Part shown: in pieces, positions 24,590-31,328 of the stretch
Layout: the number at the start of each line of letters is the position of its first letter
Position numbering within the stretch: the first letter of the stretch is position 1
Source of the DNA: a virus
Reading direction: 5' to 3' (one strand)
Length of the DNA stretch: 40,335 nt
Virus record (IMG/VR): IMGVR_UViG_3300020470_000053
Location: 1-40,335 of that record
The notes under the pieces: generated by a model
The model's input: the letters and a program-made list of their open reading frames with translations, nothing else
Database searches by the model: none
What the model was told of the DNA's origin: nothing
Position numbers and translations under genes: made by a program

Positions 24590-25440
24590 TGTCTAATAAA
24601 ATTACTTTTGGTTATATTGTTGGTGGTGAAGACAAACACTACAATAATTTAATAAGATCTCTTGGTTCATTAGAACGAATTGAACAACCTCATGATGTTG
24701 TCATCCTTGATGCTGATAGTCGTCTAGAAGCTGATGAAGACAGACCAAATATCCGTATCATTCCTTTTCCTGTAGATGAGGCTAAAGGTGAGGGTTGGTT
24801 TAAACCACATTACTGGCAGATGAGATATCATTTAAACAAGTATGTGGAGACTGATCATTGTTTCTATATGGATACTGACACGGTGATTGTTAATGATCGT
24901 GTAGATGAACTTATTGAGGAAGCAGAAGATGACTTTCTTATTTGTCGTCACTGGTGGGTTCCTCAATTAAAAGATTATCTAGAAAGAGTTCGTGTCAATA
25001 TTGGTTTGGTATCACATCTTATTGAAGAAAATAATGTAGAGATTCCTTACTTTGCTTCTGGACTTTTCTTATTCCAAAAAGAAAAACATGATCATATCTT
25101 TGACACCTATCATAAGAAATTTGATAGTGTATTTGCTTCTATGCCAAATAATGCTCAAGGTATTACAGATGAATTACTTTTATGTTTAACTCTCAATGAG
25201 ACTGGTGGATATAGAACAACTAATGGTTCTATGAATCATAGTTCAGAACAAGAACAGATGCCTTTAAAATTTAATGCTGGTACATTTTGGGGTAAGAATC
25301 CTCAAGATGAATTATATAAAAAAGTATTTGCATTCCATAATGATCTTCTAGAGTTTCCAACTCTTAGTTATTTTAGAACTAATTTTGATGATGAGAATTT
25401 CATCAAAAACTTTAAAGAAGTTTGCTACGTTGAAGAATGA
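24589..25440 (+). CDS. GT-A glycosyltransferase with DTD motif
   Basis: This 283-residue protein begins KITFGYIVGGEDKHYNN and carries HCFYMDTDTVIVND (DxD as DTD, near residue 96). The layout resembles GT8-like or capsular glycosyltransferases with a variable acceptor-side C-terminus (FASGLFLFQK, ITDELLLCL). The gene joins the GT4 gene by ATGA overlap. The sugar donor is not readable. Confidence 0.65.
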   Translation: MSNKITFGYIVGGEDKHYNNLIRSLGSLERIEQPHDVVILDADSRLEADEDRPNIRIIPFPVDEAKGEGWFKPHYWQMRYHLNKYVETDHCFYMDTDTVIVNDRVDELIEEAEDDFLICRHWWVPQLKDYLERVRVNIGLVSHLIEENNVEIPYFASGLFLFQKEKHDHIFDTYHKKFDSVFASMPNNAQGITDELLLCLTLNETGGYRTTNGSMNHSSEQEQMPLKFNAGTFWGKNPQDELYKKVFAFHNDLLEFPTLSYFRTNFDDENFIKNFKEVCYVEE

Positions 25441-26405
25441 AGATTGCTTTAGTAGGGCCAGGTATCATTGAGATACCACCTAAAGGTTGGGGTGCTGTAG
25501 AGTCTCTCATATGGGACTATGCAACTGAACTGGGTGAGTTAGGTCATGAAGGTAGTATTATTAATACTCCTGATAGAGATCAAATAATCAGAGAACTAAC
25601 TGCTGAACCATTTGATTATATTCATGTTCATTATGATGTTTTCTATGACATGATGGATCTTATACATGAGAAATGTCCTAATGCAAAGTTAGCAATCAGT
25701 TCTCATTATCCATACATTGATCAACCAGACAGACATCCTTATGATGGATATGATAAGATATATAAGTGGTTGATAGATAATGATAAGTATTATAATTTTT
25801 GTATCTCTTATAAGGATTATGAAACTTATAAGAAAGATGGAGCACCATTAGATAAACTTTTAGTATGTCCTAATGGAGCACAACATAGAGACTATAATTT
25901 CCAAGAGAATCCAGTTAAACCAGATTGGACTTTATATCTTGGAAAGATAGAACCAAGAAAGAGACAACATGTTTATCAATGCATATATGGTATTGAGTTT
26001 GTAGGACACTATACGAATACTACAAGTTTTAATCCACAACTAAAAGATTATCTCGGTGAATGGGATCATCAATATAAGTTGCAACATGTTAGTGATTATG
26101 GTAATATGATGTTGTTATCTGATGGCGAGAACGGAACACCTCTCGTTATTAAAGAAGCTTTAATTGCTGGACTTGGTGTTGTTGTATCTAAATATGCAGC
26201 ACATGATCTAGATAAGTCTTTACCGTTTGTGACAGTTATTCCAGATGATAAATGGAATGATATTGAATATGTTTCTGAAGAACTCAAAAGAAATAGAGAG
26301 ATCTCTGTTACTATGAGAAAAGATATTCGTCAGTATGGTGTAGATAATTTCTCTTGGCAGGTGTTAGTCAAGAAGTACGTTGAAAACATTGAAGGTATGC
26401 AATGA
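25437..26405 (+). CDS. GT4-type glycosyltransferase (tandem copy 1)
   Basis: This 322-residue protein opens MKIALVGPGIIEIPPKGWGA, the N-terminus of many GT4 enzymes, and has LYLGKIEPRKRQ and a donor-site helix in SDGENGTPLVIKEALIAGLG, with the conserved Glu about 25 residues before the middle of the C-terminal domain. It is about 60% of typical GT4 length. The next gene repeats the same plan (GPGLMPIPPKGWGAVES), so the pair arose by tandem duplication. It overlaps its neighbours by 4 bases each. Confidence 0.75.
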   Translation: MKIALVGPGIIEIPPKGWGAVESLIWDYATELGELGHEGSIINTPDRDQIIRELTAEPFDYIHVHYDVFYDMMDLIHEKCPNAKLAISSHYPYIDQPDRHPYDGYDKIYKWLIDNDKYYNFCISYKDYETYKKDGAPLDKLLVCPNGAQHRDYNFQENPVKPDWTLYLGKIEPRKRQHVYQCIYGIEFVGHYTNTTSFNPQLKDYLGEWDHQYKLQHVSDYGNMMLLSDGENGTPLVIKEALIAGLGVVVSKYAAHDLDKSLPFVTVIPDDKWNDIEYVSEELKRNREISVTMRKDIRQYGVDNFSWQVLVKKYVENIEGMQ

Positions 26406-28177
26406 AAATTTCTATTGTTGGGCCAGGTCTAATGCCTATCCCACCCAAGGGTTGGGGTGCTGTAGAGTCTCTTATATGGGATATGGCTAATGCCCTGAAG
26501 GCATTAGGACATTCAGTTCAGATTATTAATACTACGGATGGTAATAAAGTTCTTGCTTCTATCGAAGAATATAATCCAGACTTTGTTCATATTAACTATG
26601 ATGATTTTATAGTACTGTATCCTCATATTAATAAACCAAAGGCAATGACATCACACTTTGGTTATCTGGAACGTCCAGACATGATGAGTGGTTATGTTAA
26701 TATCTTTAATAAGTTTGCTGAATTAAAACCAAATGTATTCTGTCTATCAGAAGGAATAAAAACTGTCTATAAAATCTTTAGTGATTTTCCTGTAGATAAA
26801 TTATTTGTTACTCCTAATGGAGTTAACATAGATGCTTTTAATTTTAAAGAAGAACCAGAACATCCACATCGGAGTATGTATCTGGCAAAGGTAGACTATC
26901 GTAAGAGACAACATCTATTTCAAAACATAGACAGTCTTTGGTTTGCAGGTAATATTGTTGACGAGAGATATGATACTAAGAATAATTATCTTGGTGAATG
27001 GTCTAAGGAACAGTTATATAAAGAACTAACAGACTATGGTAATCTTGTATTACTTTCTGATGGTGAAGCACATTCTCTTGTTATCATGGAGGCATTTGCT
27101 GCTGGACTAGGTGTAGTGATTAGTGAGTTTGCAAAGGCAAATCTAGACTTAGATAAAGAATTTATTACAGTTATACCTGAGAAGAAGATTAAAGATATAG
27201 AGTATGTTGAAGGTCAGATCATAAGGAACAGAGAGTATTCTATTAAACATAGAGATGAGATACGTGAGTATGCAAAACAGTTTGATTGGAAGAATGTTTT
27301 AGCTAAACATTATATCCCTGCAATAGAAGAACTAATTGTTAGATTACCTGAGAAACCAAAACCAGAACCTATTGTTCCTTCTTATTCTATGGATAAGAAT
27401 AAGGCTGCATATAAGTTAAAAGGTTTTGGGCCTTTGTATTACATTAACCTTGATGGTCAACCAGAAAGAGATACTGAGATGCAATCCATGTGTAAGTATT
27501 GGGAATTAGAACCTACTCGTATCTCAGCATTTGATGGAAGAGAAGATAAGTTAGAACATATTCTTGAAGGTAATTATCCAGAAGGTGTTACATCTGGTGA
27601 GGTTGGATGTGTTACATCTCATCTTAAGGCAATTAAGCATTGGTATGAAACATCTGATAGTCCTTATGGTATCTTTGCAGAAGATGATGTAAGTTTTGAT
27701 ACTGCTAGGTTCTGGAAGTTTGATTGGAATGAATTTATGTCAAAGGTTCCATATGATTGGGACTGTATTCAATTGGCTATTATTAATCCTGGCGTAGTGT
27801 ATGCTCATATGCACGCTCGTTGGGTGAATGATTTTTCTACTGCATGTTTTATGGTTACTAGACATCATGCTAAGAAACTTATAGAACATCATTGTGTTGG
27901 TGATAAGTTCCGTTTAGATCAAGGAGTTAAACCTAGAGCTGTTGCTGATGATCTTATATACAATTGTGGTAGAACATATGCTATACCTTTGTTCCATTAT
28001 AAGATTGAGTTGGGTTCTTCTATTCATCCAGATCATCTAGAAGTATTCCATAAAGGAAGTCATGAAGGCATCCTTAATCATTGGAGAGAATCACTTGCCC
28101 AGATGGAAGATCAGACTGTATTATTCAATTATGATCCTTATATGGGACGTATTCCACCTGAGTGTGAAGGTAAATAG
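26402..28177 (+). CDS. GT4-GT25 two-domain glycosyltransferase (tandem copy 2)
   Basis: A 591-residue fusion: residues 1 to about 315 form a GT4 domain matching the preceding gene (start MKISIVGPGLMPIPPKGWGA, later SDGEAHSLVIMEAFAAGLG), then a proline-rich linker (about residues 320-340), then a GT25-like domain from about residue 343 (YYINLDGQPERDTEM, FDGREDK, GEVGCVTSHLKAIKHW, GIFAEDDVSF). GT25 proteins transfer galactose or glucose in LPS assembly. Fusion of two transferase activities implies sequential addition. It is the last gene of the glycan cluster. Confidence 0.8.
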   Translation: MKISIVGPGLMPIPPKGWGAVESLIWDMANALKALGHSVQIINTTDGNKVLASIEEYNPDFVHINYDDFIVLYPHINKPKAMTSHFGYLERPDMMSGYVNIFNKFAELKPNVFCLSEGIKTVYKIFSDFPVDKLFVTPNGVNIDAFNFKEEPEHPHRSMYLAKVDYRKRQHLFQNIDSLWFAGNIVDERYDTKNNYLGEWSKEQLYKELTDYGNLVLLSDGEAHSLVIMEAFAAGLGVVISEFAKANLDLDKEFITVIPEKKIKDIEYVEGQIIRNREYSIKHRDEIREYAKQFDWKNVLAKHYIPAIEELIVRLPEKPKPEPIVPSYSMDKNKAAYKLKGFGPLYYINLDGQPERDTEMQSMCKYWELEPTRISAFDGREDKLEHILEGNYPEGVTSGEVGCVTSHLKAIKHWYETSDSPYGIFAEDDVSFDTARFWKFDWNEFMSKVPYDWDCIQLAIINPGVVYAHMHARWVNDFSTACFMVTRHHAKKLIEHHCVGDKFRLDQGVKPRAVADDLIYNCGRTYAIPLFHYKIELGSSIHPDHLEVFHKGSHEGILNHWRESLAQMEDQTVLFNYDPYMGRIPPECEGK

Positions 28178-28262
28178 ATGTAAAGGAACTATAAAAAGAA
28201 TATAAAATTTATAGATATTTTATATAACTAATGTTATAGTTTGCACACATACATAGAGGACA

Positions 28263-28502
28263 ATGATTAACCTAGACCAAAAGTACGAGTCTTACGTAAG
28301 ATGTGGAGATAAAAAACTTCGTATTGATGGTATAGAGGAACGTGTAAGGGGATATGGCTATACTGATAACGGAAAAGATATAGATGGATACTATCTCCTG
28401 ACAGATAACTATACTCTTTACTATAATAGGGACGAACAGTTCATTAAAATGGAAGCACTTAGGGAACTGTCACAAGCCCCCTTGACATCTGTAGAAGTCT
28501 AA
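28263..28502 (+). CDS. Small hypothetical protein
   Basis: This 79-residue protein has ribosome site AGAGGA before ATG 28263. It is rich in Tyr, Asp and Gly (NGKDIDGYYLLTDNYTLYYN), probably beta-structured. An 8-bp AT-rich inverted repeat (TATAAAAT 28201-28208 and ATTTTATA 28217-28224) sits upstream. Its 3' end contains the -35 of a sigma70 promoter. No function recognised. Confidence 0.55.
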   Translation: MINLDQKYESYVRCGDKKLRIDGIEERVRGYGYTDNGKDIDGYYLLTDNYTLYYNRDEQFIKMEALRELSQAPLTSVEV

Positions 28503-28510
28503 GGTATAGT
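28482..28510 (+). promoter_or_regulatory. Sigma70 promoter for the leader RNA
   Basis: TTGACA (28482-28487) and TATAGT (28505-28510) lie exactly 17 bp apart. The box overlaps the end of the preceding gene. The start site would be near 28517, at the 5' edge of a strong hairpin. Confidence 0.8.
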
Positions 28511-28552
28511 TATAACCGTAATCAACTGGCACACAGCTGAATGTGACAGTTG

Positions 28553-28560
28553 TATAAATA
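28553..28560 (+). promoter_or_regulatory. T4-type late promoter (TATAAATA)
   Basis: An exact TATAAATA octamer lies directly after the first hairpin of the leader and 123 bases before the porin-like gene. Late transcripts would start near 28567, before the terminator. Confidence 0.75.
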
Positions 28561-28594
28561 ACTTTACATAACAACGGGCCCGAAATAATCGTAC

Positions 28595-28657
28595 CCCTGC
28601 GTAAGATGTAACAAAAAGTTTCCCATGTCGGGGAGGCTATCATCCGCAGGGTTTTTT
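28595..28657 (+). terminator. Terminator-like hairpin upstream of porin-like gene
   Basis: CCCTGCG (28595-28601) and CGCAGGG (28645-28651) form a 7-bp stem followed by TTTTTT (28652-28657). The loop is unusually long (43 bases) and holds a TCCC/GGGA hairpin (28621-28634). No gene stop lies upstream within 90 bases, so this looks like an attenuator rather than an end-of-gene terminator. Confidence 0.6.
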
Positions 28658-28683
28658 CTTTGCGAGATACTTAACAAAAAAAC

Positions 28684-29070
28684 ATGTCTATTAAATCAAC
28701 AATCGCTGCAGTAGCAGCATCTCCATTCCTTCTCGCTGGTGCAGCTTTTGCTGGTCCATACGTGAACGTTGAGAGCAATATCTCATATCCTGATGGAGAT
28801 TATTCTGGTGCTACAACTGATCTAGCAATCGGTTACGAAGGCCAAGCTTCTGAGAAAGTTGCTTACTACGTACAAGGTGGTCCTTCATTCGTCGCTGTAG
28901 ACGGAACTGATGGTTCTGAAGGTGAGTTCTCTGGTAAGGCTGGACTTTCTATTGCTGCTACAGATTCTCTAGGAGTCTATGGTGAGCTTTCTGGAATCAC
29001 AGACGAAGATTCTTCAGGTGACGACATCGTTAACTGGGGTGCTAAAATCGGTGCTAAGTTCACATTCTAA
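28684..29070 (+). CDS. Porin-like outer-membrane beta-barrel protein
   Basis: This 128-residue protein has a signal peptide (cleavage after FLLAGAAFA, before GPYVN) and alternating residues typical of small barrels, ending in a terminal Phe (AKFTF), the outer-membrane sorting signal. It opens with VNVESNISYPDGDYSG. About 107 mature residues would make an 8-strand barrel. It likely inserts in the host outer membrane. No canonical ribosome site is visible just before the ATG, and a terminator-bearing leader lies upstream. Confidence 0.65.
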   Translation: MSIKSTIAAVAASPFLLAGAAFAGPYVNVESNISYPDGDYSGATTDLAIGYEGQASEKVAYYVQGGPSFVAVDGTDGSEGEFSGKAGLSIAATDSLGVYGELSGITDEDSSGDDIVNWGAKIGAKFTF

Positions 29071-29092
29071 TCTCTAATTAGATAACCCTAAG

Positions 29093-29123
29093 AGACCCTC
29101 TGCATTGCAGGGGGTCTTTTTTT
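29093..29123 (+). terminator. Strong rho-independent terminator
   Basis: AGACCCTCTGC (29093-29103) pairs with GCAGGGGGTCT (29107-29117) in an 11-bp stem with one G-T pair and a 3-base loop, followed by a run of seven T (29117-29123). It ends the porin-like transcript. Confidence 0.92.
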
Positions 29124-29133
29124 ATGTTATAAT
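29105..29133 (+). promoter_or_regulatory. Possible promoter overlapping the terminator
   Basis: TATAAT (29128-29133) is perfect and TTGCAG (29105-29110) lies 17 bp upstream but matches the -35 consensus only at TTG. It would start a transcript near 29140 and include the structured leader at 29156. Confidence 0.45.
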
Positions 29134-29155
29134 TAATAATGTCATAAGGCGTTCG

Positions 29156-29217
29156 CTACCTTTGACTGCTGCAATCCCCTTTGGTAGTTTCAGGATTGGA
29201 GGCGATAGGAAACTACC
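29156..29217 (+). promoter_or_regulatory. Pseudoknot-capable leader upstream of small membrane gene
   Basis: GGTAGTTTC (29183-29191) pairs perfectly with GAAACTACC (29209-29217). CAATCC (29172-29177) pairs with GGATTG (29193-29198), which lies in the loop of that hairpin, so the two stems interleave as an H-type pseudoknot. CTACC (29156-29160) can pair with the same GGTAG (29183-29187) as an alternative. The structure ends 18 bases before ATG 29236. Pairing is seen; regulation is inferred, and no known riboswitch family is recognised. Confidence 0.5.
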
Positions 29218-29235
29218 TACCACTTATTAAGCATT

Positions 29236-29439
29236 ATGAAATTCGAAGATTACTATAAAGAATTTTGTGAAGTTCTTGGACATCCATTATGGATGATTCC
29301 TACATTCATGATTGGGTTCTTTTTTATGGTAGAAGTAATGCATACCAGATACCATGCTGATGGGAATCATGATGCACATGGTTTCTGTGGTAGACAGGAA
29401 TGGGTAAAAGATTTACAAAGACAAGTCGATAATTATTAA
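29236..29439 (+). CDS. Small single-pass membrane protein
   Basis: This 67-residue protein has one hydrophobic segment (about residues 16-34, PLWMIPTFMIGFFFMVEVM) and a histidine-rich loop after it (HTRYHADGNHDAHGFCGR). The His and Cys residues could bind a metal, but no family is recognised. No canonical ribosome site precedes it; the pseudoknot-like leader may control access. Confidence 0.6.
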   Translation: MKFEDYYKEFCEVLGHPLWMIPTFMIGFFFMVEVMHTRYHADGNHDAHGFCGRQEWVKDLQRQVDNY

Positions 29440-29507
29440 CATAAGTTTACATTATGTGTGTCATAAGTGTTACTTTTTACTGTTCGGACATCCGAATGTA
29501 AAGTTTC

Positions 29508-29536
29508 TTGACAAAATTTAATCTTTTATATATAAT
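29508..29536 (+). promoter_or_regulatory. Consensus sigma70 promoter for hli genes
   Basis: TTGACA (29508-29513) and TATAAT (29531-29536) are separated by exactly 17 bp, both perfect. They lie 25 bases before the first hli ATG at 29561. Strong early expression by host polymerase is expected. Confidence 0.88.
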
Positions 29537-29560
29537 ATTGTTACGTTTCTTAATGAACGA

Positions 29561-29770
29561 ATGACAACTTCAACAGACAGTATGAAGCGTTATACTACTA
29601 CTGAGTATGGTAAACAGAATATGTTTGCTCATGAACCTCAAGTAGAAGTTCTTGACGTTAATTACTGGGAGAATGCAGAACAAACTAATGGTCGCTTAGC
29701 GATGATTGGATTCTTTGCAGCAATCCATAACTACATCCTTACTGGGATGGTTATACCTGGCATCTTTTAG
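29561..29770 (+). CDS. hli: High-light-inducible protein (Hli)
   Basis: This 69-residue protein ends in the single chlorophyll-binding helix ENAEQTNGRLAMIGFFAAI, followed by a GMVIPGIF tail typical of cyanobacterial and cyanophage Hlips. The motif ExxNGRxAM is complete. Hlips protect photosystem II and chlorophyll pools under stress; phage copies sustain host photosynthesis during infection. A perfect promoter precedes it, so it should be expressed early. Confidence 0.95.
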   Translation: MTTSTDSMKRYTTTEYGKQNMFAHEPQVEVLDVNYWENAEQTNGRLAMIGFFAAIHNYILTGMVIPGIF

Positions 29771-29848
29771 ATACAAAGGTCTCTTACACCACTCGCACAG
29801 CGAGTTACTTTCTAACCCTATTACAAATCAAACGAAAGGAGAAAAACA

Positions 29849-29956
29849 ATGACACCCGAAGCAGAAAAGTTTAATGGCTGGATGGCCATGATCGGAATAG
29901 TAGCAGCACTAGGAGCCTACTCATTCACAGGACAAATCATTCCAGGCATATTCTAA
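29849..29956 (+). CDS. hli: Short Hli-like protein lacking the motif Arg
   Basis: A 35-residue protein has GAAAGGAG as ribosome site and reads MTPEAEKFNGWMAMIGIVAA. It keeps Glu and Asn of the ExxNGRxAM motif but has Trp where Arg is expected. The tail FTGQIIPGIF matches the first Hli. The Arg normally pairs with the partner helix's Glu, so loss is unusual. The stop overlaps the next ATG (TAATG), so the next Hli-like protein is translated from the same ribosomes. Confidence 0.85.
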   Translation: MTPEAEKFNGWMAMIGIVAALGAYSFTGQIIPGIF

Positions 29957-30066
29957 TGGACACTACAAGTAATATAGAAATTTGGACAAGAGCAAACGGT
30001 AGGTTTGCAATGATGGCATTTTGGGCTATCGTAGGTGCTTATACCCACTTCAAATATTTTACATAA
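29956..30066 (+). CDS. hli: Short Hli-like protein lacking the motif Glu
   Basis: A 36-residue protein (MDTTSNIEIWTRANGRFAMM) has the Asn and Arg of the Hli motif but Thr in place of the Glu chlorophyll ligand. The helix continues as AFWAIVGAYTHF. It is translationally coupled to the preceding gene, which lacks the Arg instead, so the two defects are complementary. Confidence 0.8.
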   Translation: MDTTSNIEIWTRANGRFAMMAFWAIVGAYTHFKYFT

Positions 30067-30106
30067 CTAAATACTTACTCGTAACTTTATCAGAAAAGGA
30101 AAACAA

Positions 30107-30304
30107 ATGGGCGACTTAGTAGCCGCATCAGATAGTATATCTCCATTAACAGCAATTCTATGGTGTTTTTATCCCATGGCTGCTTTAGTATTGGTTGAAC
30201 TCATTATGAGAGCAATCAATGATGATGACGATGATGATTTCCAAGGAGGTAAAGGAGTTCGTGTTAGACAAATGCAACCAGTCGCAGTCCCATCAGGAAC
30301 ATGA
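30107..30304 (+). CDS. Small membrane protein with acidic tail
   Basis: This 65-residue protein has one hydrophobic helix (ILWCFYPMAALVLVELIM, about residues 18-35), then a run of Asp residues (NDDDDDDF), GGKG, and a basic-to-proline tail. It sits among hli genes and shares its stop with the next hli start as ATGA. A CTAAATAC late-type box lies near 30067. Function unknown; association with thylakoid proteins is a guess from context. Confidence 0.65.
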   Translation: MGDLVAASDSISPLTAILWCFYPMAALVLVELIMRAINDDDDDDFQGGKGVRVRQMQPVAVPSGT

Positions 30305-30423
30305 TTGATTGGTCTCACCCATACTGGCGATTCGCTGAACGACTTAATGGTCGTTTAGCAATGGTCGGTGTAGTTATCTTAGTTTTAAAAAAATGCACTT
30401 TATACTTTTTGGCTGCATCTTAG
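30301..30423 (+). CDS. hli: Short Hli-like protein with complete motif
   Basis: ATG 30301 (overlapping the previous TGA) gives 40 residues, MIDWSHPYWRFAERLNGRLA and MVGVVILVLKK, with the full ERLNGR motif. The helix is followed by a seven-A run (30387-30393) and a short tail CTLYFLAAS. A frame -1 to it begins at ATG 30393 and continues as a hydrophobic peptide, so a frameshifted longer product is conceivable. Confidence 0.75.
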   Translation: MIDWSHPYWRFAERLNGRLAMVGVVILVLKKCTLYFLAAS

Positions 30424-30467
30424 CAGCAACTGCATATACTAATGTATTTTCATTTGTATTCCAATGA
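30393..30467 (+). CDS. Possible 24-residue membrane microprotein
   Basis: ATG 30393 lies inside the end of the preceding hli gene and encodes 24 hydrophobic residues (MHFILFGCILAATAYTNVF...). Its TGA overlaps the next ATG as ATGA. It could be a coupled microprotein or the -1 frameshift extension of the hli gene at the A7 run. It has no ribosome site of its own beyond an A-rich stretch. Confidence 0.4.
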   Translation: MHFILFGCILAATAYTNVFSFVFQ

Positions 30468-30577
30468 TACCATTAGAAGTACTTTTAAATTCAATACCTC
30501 CAGGCTCTAGAGATCTTTTAGAGTTTGGATTTTTTGTTTGTGTAGGAATAACAGCAGGTTCACTAGGAATAATATGA
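30464..30577 (+). CDS. Small membrane microprotein
   Basis: ATG 30464 to TGA 30575 encodes 37 residues with an N-terminal polar part (IPLEVLLNSIPPGSRDLLE) and one hydrophobic helix (FGFFVCVGITAGSLGII). Both ends overlap neighbours as ATGA. Coding is supported by that double coupling rather than homology. Confidence 0.5.
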   Translation: MIPLEVLLNSIPPGSRDLLEFGFFVCVGITAGSLGII

Positions 30578-30759
30578 CTGTAGAATATCTTAATCAAGTT
30601 GTAGACCAAGTAGGTTTGAGACAACAAGCGGTAAAAATATTATATAAAAAGTTTGGAAATGATCAGAAGATATATGAATGTGCTGATGAGTGGTCAAAGA
30701 AACAAGCTACTACCAGTGGTATAGTAGATTATTATAAAGCTTACTTTGGTTCTAAATAG
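30574..30759 (+). CDS. Small helical hypothetical protein
   Basis: ATG 30574 gives 61 residues (MTVEYLNQVVDQVGLRQQAV...), a charged helical protein with no motif seen. It is the last in the chain of ATGA-linked small genes starting at 30107. An in-frame upstream start was not used because the ATG coincides with the previous stop. Confidence 0.6.
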   Translation: MTVEYLNQVVDQVGLRQQAVKILYKKFGNDQKIYECADEWSKKQATTSGIVDYYKAYFGSK

Positions 30760-30779
30760 AATGAGTTATTCTTATTCTT

Positions 30780-31235
30780 ATGCCTGAAGACATAAAGGAA
30801 GAAGTAGTCGAAGAGACTAAAGAAGAAGAAAAGAAAGGTGTCTTTGGTAAGATCAAAGATAAGATTCTTCCAGATCAAGATGAGCAAGCTGCTATCATTA
30901 GTACATTTGTACGGCTCGGCGTGTTGGTTTGGAGCGGCGGAATATTGACTTTAAATTACGTAGCCATACCTGGCGTTCCTCAACAGAAAATAGATCCGAC
31001 ATTTATAGCCTCAGTTTTTACAGGCGTGCTAGCGAGCTTTGGCATTCAAACTGCTAGTAAGAAAGGTGACGGTACTATGAAGATGAATGGTAATGGTAAT
31101 GGTGCAGGTCAAGTTACTAAAAAGGAAATGGAAGAACTGTTGGCAAAATCTGCTTCTAATGGACCCACTCAGACTATTAGAATTGAACAGGCTCCTTTAA
31201 AAATTACTACTGATCAGGAACCTTACAAACTTTAA
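30780..31235 (+). CDS. Membrane protein with two hydrophobic segments, holin-like
   Basis: This 151-residue protein has an acidic-basic N-terminus (EEVVEETKEEEKKG), two hydrophobic segments (about residues 38-62 and 73-91: GVLVWSGGILTLNYVAIPGV and FIASVFTGVLASFGIQ), and a polar C-terminus with NGNGNG. Two short transmembrane helices with a charged N-terminus fit a phage holin, but no catalytic motif proves it. A visibly G+C-richer patch lies near 30910-31045 within the gene. Confidence 0.55.
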   Translation: MPEDIKEEVVEETKEEEKKGVFGKIKDKILPDQDEQAAIISTFVRLGVLVWSGGILTLNYVAIPGVPQQKIDPTFIASVFTGVLASFGIQTASKKGDGTMKMNGNGNGAGQVTKKEMEELLAKSASNGPTQTIRIEQAPLKITTDQEPYKL

Positions 31236-31277
31236 GAGAACATTAACTGTGTAAATATCTAATACCATTGACATATA

Positions 31278-31286
31278 TGGTATAGT
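31278..31286 (+). promoter_or_regulatory. Possible extended -10 promoter
   Basis: TGGTATAGT (31278-31286) matches an extended -10 (TGnTATAAT) with one mismatch. TTGACA (31268-31273) is too close to act as -35, so it would work alone. It lies about 43 bases before ATG 31329. Confidence 0.4.
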
Positions 31287-31328
31287 AGAGAAGTAATTAT
31301 ATACAATTAAGTCGTTCGAACTGAAAGT

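Larger units (their letters stand above)
28517..28657 (+). ncRNA. Structured leader RNA or small RNA before porin gene
   Basis: From the expected start near 28517 the RNA first forms a hairpin, CAACTG (28523-28528) with CAGTTG (28547-28552) and inner CACA/TGTG. A self-complementary CGGGCCCG (28574-28581) follows. It ends in a terminator whose stem CCCTGCG (28595-28601) pairs with CGCAGGG (28645-28651) around a 43-base loop that holds an inner TCCC/GGGA hairpin. The product would be about 140 nt. Transcription into the porin-like gene at 28684 would need read-through, so it may be an attenuator or a stand-alone small RNA. Confidence 0.55.

Noticed and set aside
28201-28224. 8-bp inverted repeat as a terminator after the glycan cluster
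   Set aside because: The stem is all A and T and no T-run follows, so it cannot work as an intrinsic terminator.
30761-30787. Eight-codon ATG frame before 30780
   Set aside because: Too short and low-complexity (SYSYS); likely chance.
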